Below, one piece after another: positions 14,786 to 20,468 of a stretch of DNA of 20,468 bases (positions are counted from its first letter, which is position 1; each line of letters opens with the position of its first letter). The notes beneath the pieces are model-generated. The model was not told the DNA's origin and ran no database searches. It saw only the letters and a list, made by a program, of their open reading frames with translations. A program made the translations under genes and the position numbers. This DNA is from SLQH01 sp964612995 (GTDB lineage: Bacteria; Planctomycetota; UBA11346). Location: positions 1 to 20,468 of the forward strand of contig CAZTGE010000073.1 of assembly GCA_964612995.1 (NCBI GenBank), in the 5' to 3' direction.

Positions 14786-14913
14786 GCATCCAGTGACCAC
14801 CTCGGTACGCCTCCGCACTGCCACCGACCGGAGCCGGCGCGTGACGCGCCCCCAACGCAACGCGCCCAGGAGCAGAGCCCCCGGGCGCGTACTGGCACGC
14901 TCGCCTGGTGCGA

Positions 14914-15306
14914 TCAGCGCTTGGAGAACTGGCAGCCGCGACGGGCCTTGCGCAGGCCGTACTTCTTGCGTTCCACCATCCGGCTGTCGCGGGTGAGGAA
15001 ACCGTGGCTGCGCAGAGACTGCTCGAGCTCGGGCTCGGCCTTGGCGAGCGCCCGGGCGATGCCCAGCATCACCGCGCCGGCCTGGCCGGTCTCACCGCCG
15101 CCGTGGACCTTGACCCAGACATCGTAGCGGCCGGCGGCGTCGGTGGCCCGCAACGGTGCCACGGCGTTCTTGAGCCGCCGCTCGACCGGGAAGAAGTTCT
15201 CCAGCGGCCGCTTGTTGATCTCAACCTGCCCGCTGCCCGGCGCGATACGCACGCGGGCAACGCTGTTCTTGCGGCGGCCGAGACCCCAGATGTATTCCTT
15301 CGCCAT
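14914..15306 (-). CDS. rpsI: 30S ribosomal protein S9
   Basis: 130 aa, the usual length for uS9. Family motifs run the whole length: GLGRRKNSVARVRI (8-21), VHGGGETGQAGAVMLGIARAL in the centre (quoted in part elsewhere), LTRDSRMVERKKYG, and the invariant C-terminal QFSKR that reaches the P-site tRNA. The ATG at 15306 gives the standard MAKEYIWG start; a GTG four codons upstream (15318) is an alternative. Ribosome-binding signal is weak (GTGGA about 9 bases upstream). rplM, the usual immediate upstream partner of rpsI, is absent. The upstream neighbour here is a divergent FGGY-family gene, so rpsI must have its own promoter. Downstream, 193 bases separate it from the response regulator; a 7-bp stem there (14861-14867/14883-14889) could contribute to termination. 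Confidence 0.97.
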   Translation of the reverse strand: MAKEYIWGLGRRKNSVARVRIAPGSGQVEINKRPLENFFPVERRLKNAVAPLRATDAAGRYDVWVKVHGGGETGQAGAVMLGIARALAKAEPELEQSLRSHGFLTRDSRMVERKKYGLRKARRGCQFSKR

Positions 15307-15330
15307 AGTCGAATCCACTTCTTCGATCGG

Positions 15331-15348
15331 GCCACGCGTAGGCGTGGC
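15331..15348 (-). other. Stem-loop in the rpsI leader
   Basis: Perfect 7-bp stem GCCACGC/GCGTGGC with a 4-base loop, 25 bases upstream of the rpsI ATG. It would lie in the 5' untranslated region if transcription starts near 15390. A ribosomal-protein autoregulatory site is conceivable but not shown. Confidence 0.45.
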
Positions 15349-15394
15349 AGACGTGCAGATGCCAGCCCGACACCACCCGATGTCGGGGCGCAGG

Positions 15395-15421
15395 AGGATA
15401 CCTCCCCCGTCGTCAGGTCAA
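15395..15421 (-). promoter_or_regulatory. Possible rpsI promoter
   Basis: On the minus strand TTGACC (15421-15416) is followed after 15 bases by TATCCT (15400-15395). The -35 box is good; the -10 box is moderate and the spacing is short. The position, about 90 bases before rpsI, is reasonable. Confidence 0.35.
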
Positions 15422-15427
15422 GTGATC

Positions 15428-15452
15428 CTTGCCCGGGCCTTCACCGGGCAAG
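15428..15452. repeat. 9-bp inverted repeat between rpsI and the FGGY gene
   Basis: Arms CTTGCCCGG (15428-15436) and CCGGGCAAG (15444-15452) pair perfectly around a 7-base loop. They sit directly upstream of the possible rpsI -35 box in the divergent promoter region, so they could be an operator or a weak structural element. Confidence 0.5.
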
Positions 15453-15540
15453 CGGCTGGATCCGGCGGCAATCTGACGTAAAGCACTATCGTCAATCCAC
15501 TTGTGGCACGTCCGGACCCGACCTGGATGGGGCGAGAAAG

Positions 15541-15569
15541 ACCGCTTCCCGCTTGACGCGGAAGGCGGT
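15541..15569 (+). other. Imperfect stem-loop before the FGGY gene
   Basis: Bases 15541-15552 pair with 15558-15569 over 12 positions with one mismatch and one G-T pair. The loop ends 29 bases before the ATG at 15599. No T-run follows. Possibly part of the leader RNA. Confidence 0.35.
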
Positions 15570-15598
15570 AGCACCAGAGTGGGAATGCGGAGCAGTGT

Positions 15599-17086
15599 AT
15601 GCCGACGTCCCCATTGTTCCTCGGCATCGACATCGATGCCAGCGGCCTGTGCCTGGTTGCACTCGATCAGGCCGGACAGGTCGCGGCACAGCTCCGGCGT
15701 GCCTATGGTGGCCGGAGCGAGGACGGCGAACACGATCCGCAGGATTGGTGGCGGGCCCTGCGCACAGGCATCAAGGAGATGCTCCGACGCAGCCGGTGTG
15801 CCCCCGACCGCATCCGCTGCGTCGGCATCACCGGTCCGGCCGATGTGCTGGCCCTGCTCGACGAGGGCGGGCACGTCTTGTGCCCGACCCGTTTCACCGC
15901 CGACGCCGGGCTCCAGCCTTACGTCGACCAGCTCCACGCCGCCACCGGCGAACGCAACCTCGCCAACCTCGCTGGCGGCTACGCACGGCTCGGCTGCGCC
16001 GCCAGCCGCCTGCTCGCGATCCGCAAAACCTCGCCCCGGGTCTGGCACGACCTGCATCTGGTGCTGCCGGCCAAGGACTTCATCCGCTTCCGCTTCAGCG
16101 ACAATCCCTGCACCGATCCCGCCAGCGCGGGGCGCTCCTGCCTGTTCAATCCCCGCACCCGGGCCTGGTCGAAGCAGATCCTCAGCCGGCTGCAGTTCAA
16201 CCCGGCCTGGTTCCCCGCACCACGGTCCGGCGACCAGATCGCCGGTCGGGTCAGCGCCGCAGCAGCACAGGAGACCGGCCTGCAGGCGGGCACACCGATC
16301 GTTACCGGAGCGAGCCACCGCTGCGCGGCCGCCGTGGCCAGCGGCGTGCTGGCCGATGGCGACACCATGATCGAACTCGGCGGCGCCGGCTGCCTCCTGC
16401 GCACCAGCGCCACCTCGGGGCGCCATCCGCAACGGCACCTGCGATCGGGCTGCCACTGCCTCGATGGCGCCTGGACCCTCGAGCAGGACGGTCTCGCCGC
16501 CGGCCCGGCGCTGGACTGGTTCGAACAGGAAGTCACGCCGGCCGAGGTCCAGCAGGCCCGGCGTCACCGCCGCCCGGTGCTCGATCATCTCGCCGAACTG
16601 GCAGCCGAGAGCTCGCCGGCTGCCGATGGCCTGTTCTTCATCCCACCGGACACCGGCCGTGCCGGCGGCTTCGTTGGCCTGCGCCTGGAGCACCGCCGCT
16701 CGCATCTGGTGCGCGCGGTGCTCGAATCCGGCGCGCTGGCCCTGGCCCAGGCCCTGCCGGCATTCCAGGCCTGCAAGGCACCGATCTCACGCCTGATCGT
16801 CTGCGGGCCGGGAGCGGAGAACGCGCTCTGGTGCCAGATCGTGTGCGACGCGCTCGACCGACCACTGGAGAGCTTCGTCGAAACCGAGATCTGCGCCCGC
16901 GGCGCGGCCATCCTCGCCAGCTCCGCAGTCGGCATCCATAGCGATGTGCAGGCGGCCTGCAGGGCGATGGTCGCTGCCGATGCGAGCTACACCCCCCGCA
17001 GCGCCGCCACCGCGGCCTATCGCGCCGCCCTGCCTCATCGCACCCGTATCGGGGAGCAGCTTGACGTGCTGCATCAGCCGGCGTAG
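15599..17086 (+). CDS. Divergent FGGY-family carbohydrate kinase-like protein
   Basis: 495 aa, aligning by eye along its whole length with xylulokinase-type FGGY kinases. The N-terminal GIDIDASG (9-16) corresponds to GIDLGTSG with D11 kept, and DPQDWW (46-51) matches DPEQWW. LHLVLPAKDFIRFRFSD (152-168) matches the LPKDYLRLRLTG block, and TDPASAGRSCLFN (172-184) matches SDxSxAxGTxLxD. CGPGAENALWCQIVCDALDR (402-421) matches the C-terminal GGGARSxxWRQxxAD block. However, the catalytic Asp of the GGGDNAAGA motif is His240 here (TGASHRCAAA), the substrate motif QMHG reads GPADV, and the second-domain GTSG loop reads GGAG. It is therefore either a kinase with unusual chemistry or a pseudokinase. 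GGAG at 15589-15592 is the ribosome-binding site. The ftsB-like gene follows after 9 bases, so the two are probably co-transcribed. Confidence 0.82.
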   Translation: MPTSPLFLGIDIDASGLCLVALDQAGQVAAQLRRAYGGRSEDGEHDPQDWWRALRTGIKEMLRRSRCAPDRIRCVGITGPADVLALLDEGGHVLCPTRFTADAGLQPYVDQLHAATGERNLANLAGGYARLGCAASRLLAIRKTSPRVWHDLHLVLPAKDFIRFRFSDNPCTDPASAGRSCLFNPRTRAWSKQILSRLQFNPAWFPAPRSGDQIAGRVSAAAAQETGLQAGTPIVTGASHRCAAAVASGVLADGDTMIELGGAGCLLRTSATSGRHPQRHLRSGCHCLDGAWTLEQDGLAAGPALDWFEQEVTPAEVQQARRHRRPVLDHLAELAAESSPAADGLFFIPPDTGRAGGFVGLRLEHRRSHLVRAVLESGALALAQALPAFQACKAPISRLIVCGPGAENALWCQIVCDALDRPLESFVETEICARGAAILASSAVGIHSDVQAACRAMVAADASYTPRSAATAAYRAALPHRTRIGEQLDVLHQPA

Positions 17087-17095
17087 GAGGAATGC

Positions 17096-17440
17096 ATGAA
17101 CTGGTCCCGCACCGCCAAGATCGCGCTGTTGCTGCTCCACGTGGCGCTGGGAATCCACCTCGTCACCTGCCTGGTCGAACGCCGTCGCGCAGCCGAAGCA
17201 CGCCTCGCCGAGCGCCGGAACCAGACCGAGCGCGAACACCGCCGTACCCAGGCGATCGCCACCCAGGTCCGCGAACTCGGAGCGATCAAGCAAGGCCTGC
17301 TCGACGACGACCCCTACGCCATCGAGCTCATGGCCCGTACCCGCTTCGGCTACGCCGGTGATGGCGAGATCTCGCCTCCGCCGCGCCCGGTCGAGATCGA
17401 AGGCCCGACCGAGCGGATCCTCGCCCCACCGGGACCCTGA
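17096..17440 (+). CDS. ftsB: FtsB/DivIC-like septum formation initiator protein
   Basis: 114 aa with the topology of FtsB/DivIC bitopic division proteins. There is a short cytoplasmic N-terminus, one membrane helix (about 8-25, AKIALLLLHVALGIHLVT) and then a charged coiled-coil helix (about 28-65, rich in Arg, Glu and Gln). The family-type end block DDDPYAIELMARTRFGYAGDGEI (positions 70-92, quoted in part) matches the NDPxYIExxARxxLGxxxPGE pattern of FtsB/DivIC. FtsB links FtsQ and FtsL in the divisome. AGGAGG (17085-17090), overlapping the upstream stop, gives a strong ribosome-binding site, which decides for ATG 17096 over the out-of-frame ATG at 17092. The Pro-rich tail (93-114) is less conserved. 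Being paired with an FGGY-like gene instead of enolase or division genes is unusual. Assignment rests on topology and the end motif, so the gene name is tentative. Confidence 0.68.
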   Translation: MNWSRTAKIALLLLHVALGIHLVTCLVERRRAAEARLAERRNQTEREHRRTQAIATQVRELGAIKQGLLDDDPYAIELMARTRFGYAGDGEISPPPRPVEIEGPTERILAPPGP

Positions 17441-17494
17441 GCCCATCGCGATACCACCGTCGCATGCAGGGCGACTCAAAGCTGACTCTTCCAT

Positions 17495-17515
17495 CAAGGG
17501 GGCTCTGCCCCCTTG
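17495..17515. repeat. 9-bp G/C-rich stem-loop
   Basis: CAAGGGGGC and GCCCCCTTG pair perfectly around a TCT loop, inside the 17457-17690 repeat element. It lies 55 bases after the ftsB-like stop and could terminate or protect that transcript, but no T-run follows it. Confidence 0.6.
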
Positions 17516-17610
17516 GATCCCCGAGTCGGCCGCGGGGTCGCATGCAGGGCCGCTCAAAGTTCGGCCCCTGGGAGCGCCAAGCACCTGCTCGGCTTGGAAA
17601 CAGGGGGGGG

Positions 17611-17648
17611 CACAACATGGGTCCATCATTCGATGGACCCATGTTGTG
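17611..17648. repeat. Perfect 16-bp hairpin in the pnp upstream region
   Basis: Arms CACAACATGGGTCCAT (17611-17626) and its exact complement (17633-17648) enclose a CATTCG loop. Allowing one bulged A, four further G-C pairs extend it to about 20 pairs. Its AT content is higher than that of the surroundings. In RNA this would be a long double-stranded stem of the kind RNase III cleaves. Confidence 0.85.
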
Positions 17649-17767
17649 ACCCCGTCATCCCGAGCTTTGAGTCGCCCTGCCGTCGCATGCCCCTCAACCC
17701 TTGCGCCACGAGCGCTGACGCCCATGCTCTGCTGCGCCGGAGTCCGGGCGTCATGCCAGCACGCCTC

Positions 17768-17811
17768 TCCATACAAGGGCCGTGACCGACGGCCCATGAC
17801 CCTTGTATGGA
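17768..17811. other. Compound stem-loop in the pnp leader
   Basis: The outer arms TCCATACAAGGG (17768-17779) and CCCTTGTATGGA (17800-17811) pair perfectly over 12 bases. An inner CCGT/ACGG stem (17780-17783/17789-17792) can extend to GGGCCGT/ACGGCCC by strand exchange, so two mutually exclusive folds are possible. It lies 104 bases before the pnp ATG. Confidence 0.65.
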
Positions 17812-17834
17812 CAGGTCCTGGTCGTGGCGCCGAC

Positions 17835-17851
17835 GCGGTCACCGTGACCGC
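17835..17851. other. Short palindrome GCGGTCA-N3-TGACCGC before pnp
   Basis: A perfect 7-bp inverted repeat with a 3-base spacer, 64 bases upstream of the pnp ATG. It could be an operator or the last leader stem-loop. No promoter boxes are clear in 17690-17914. Confidence 0.45.
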
Positions 17852-17914
17852 CCCCCTGTACCACGTACCCGCCGACGGTCCCTCCGGCACCATCGGCGCG
17901 ACAAGGATCTCTTC

Positions 17915-20206
<2,292 letters not shown>

Positions 20207-20234
20207 AGCCGCTAGCGATCACCCGGTGACGACG

Positions 20235-20267
20235 ACGGGCGGGGGCACGATGCCTCCGCCCGTTTTT
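20235..20267 (+). terminator. Intrinsic terminator of pnp
   Basis: An 11-bp stem (ACGGGCGGGGG with CCTCCGCCCGT, one G-T pair) with a 7-base loop is followed directly by TTTTT. It starts 29 bases after the pnp stop. This is the best-formed intrinsic terminator in the window. Confidence 0.88.
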
Positions 20268-20380
20268 CTGGTTTCACCGCATACGCCGGGCGGCAGACCA
20301 CATGGCCTCGAATCCGGATATCGTTAAAGATCAGCGGCGCCGAAGGCGTCCGCCTGAATCGCCTTGTTCGAATCCATTCT

Positions 20381-20405
20381 CTCGCAAAGCCGCCAAGCTC
20401 GCAAA
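20381..20405 (+). repeat. CGCAAAG-type short tandem run
   Basis: CGCAAAGC, CGCCAAGCT and CGCAAA follow each other at an 8-9-base period. It resembles the other common leader type that I recall before GxxExxR genes. Any gene it once preceded is not seen: a TAG stop follows at 20413-20415 and the 51-bp repeat begins at 20418. No gene is visible elsewhere in 20268-20417. Confidence 0.45.
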
Positions 20406-20417
20406 TTGGGCATAGTA

Positions 20418-20468
20418 ACTACTCAGGGGCTTCGCCCCTACGGTCCTCACTGCGTGAGGACCTACCCC
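20418..20468. repeat. 51-bp dispersed repeat, copy 2 (cut by window end)
   Basis: Base-for-base identical to 12882-12932 and in the same orientation, with the same two stem-loops (AGGGGC-TTC-GCCCCT and GGTCCTCAC-TGC-GTGAGGACC). The window ends inside or at the end of the unit. Confidence 0.9.

Larger units (their letters stand above)
17457..17690. repeat. MITE-like element with 17-bp inverted ends and flanking direct repeats
   Basis: CAGGGCGACTCAAAGCT at 17467-17483 has its exact reverse complement at 17663-17679. Immediately outside, the same 10 bases CCGTCGCATG occur on both sides in direct orientation (17457-17466 and 17680-17689), the layout of terminal inverted repeats with a target duplication. 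A third, diverged copy of the end with its GTCGCATG flank sits inside at 17537-17561, so the structure may instead be a cluster of one repeat. There is no transposase; the 213-bp body contains two strong hairpins, listed separately. It lies between the ftsB-like gene and pnp. Confidence 0.7.

Noticed and set aside
15495..15515. Sigma-54 promoter (TGGCACG) upstream of the FGGY gene
   Set aside because: The -24-like TGGCACG is present, but the required GC of the -12 element is not at the right distance.
14908..16941. Open frame of 677 codons on the plus strand spanning rpsI and the FGGY gene
   Set aside because: It runs antisense to rpsI and out of frame with the FGGY-like protein. The composition is Arg/Pro-rich with no motif.
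17807..17914. Upstream extension of pnp by 36 codons
   Set aside because: The extension translates leader hairpins into Arg-rich sequence. AAGGA at 17903-17907 and the start of homology support 17915.
20302..20415. Small open frame of 37 codons ending in SRKAAKLANWA
   Set aside because: No ribosome-binding site. The C-terminal part is just the CGCAAAG tandem run translated.

Overview
This is a high-GC, gene-dense chromosomal segment from a Gram-negative bacterium. An LpxR-type outer-membrane lipid A deacylase and several signal peptides indicate an outer membrane. The ribosomal protein S9 and polynucleotide phosphorylase sequences, the large secreted subtilase with Ig-like repeats and the GxxExxR-family gene fragment would fit Planctomycetota or another PVC-group lineage. 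That placement is an impression only; no marker here fixes the phylum.

Layout: (1) 1-94, minus: the first 31 codons of a GxxExxR protein running off the left edge, preceded by its short tandem leader. (2) 131-1638: two unrecognised genes that converge and share a CTAG tetranucleotide as both stop codons. (3) 1880-2920, plus: lpxR-like. (4) 7596-2991, minus: a tight operon kaiC > kaiB > hybrid histidine kinase, with ATGA and GTGA stop/start overlaps. (5) 7597-8131: intergenic, with a perfect 126-bp tandem duplication. (6) 12742-8132, minus: a 1536-aa secreted subtilisin-family protease with a long repeat-domain tail. (7) 12743-13250: intergenic, rich in hairpins, with one copy of a 51-bp repeat that recurs at the right edge. 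(8) 14720-13251, minus: a sigma-54-dependent response regulator. (9) 15306-14914, minus: rpsI, without rplM beside it. (10) 15599-17440, plus: a divergent FGGY-family kinase-like protein and an FtsB/DivIC-like protein, probably co-transcribed. (11) 17441-17914: a strongly structured, repeat-built leader before pnp. (12) 17915-20206, plus: pnp, followed by a clear intrinsic terminator. (13) 20268-20468: intergenic, ending in the second 51-bp repeat copy.

The most coherent functional system is the kaiC-kaiB-hybrid kinase operon, a KaiA-less timing or redox-signalling module with no output regulator next to it. The most notable non-coding structure is the 474-bp region before pnp. It holds a mobile-element-like repeat with 17-bp inverted ends and long perfect hairpins that could be RNase III or PNPase targets. 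The FGGY-family protein has lost the usual catalytic aspartate and looks like a possible pseudokinase linked to a cell-division-type protein.
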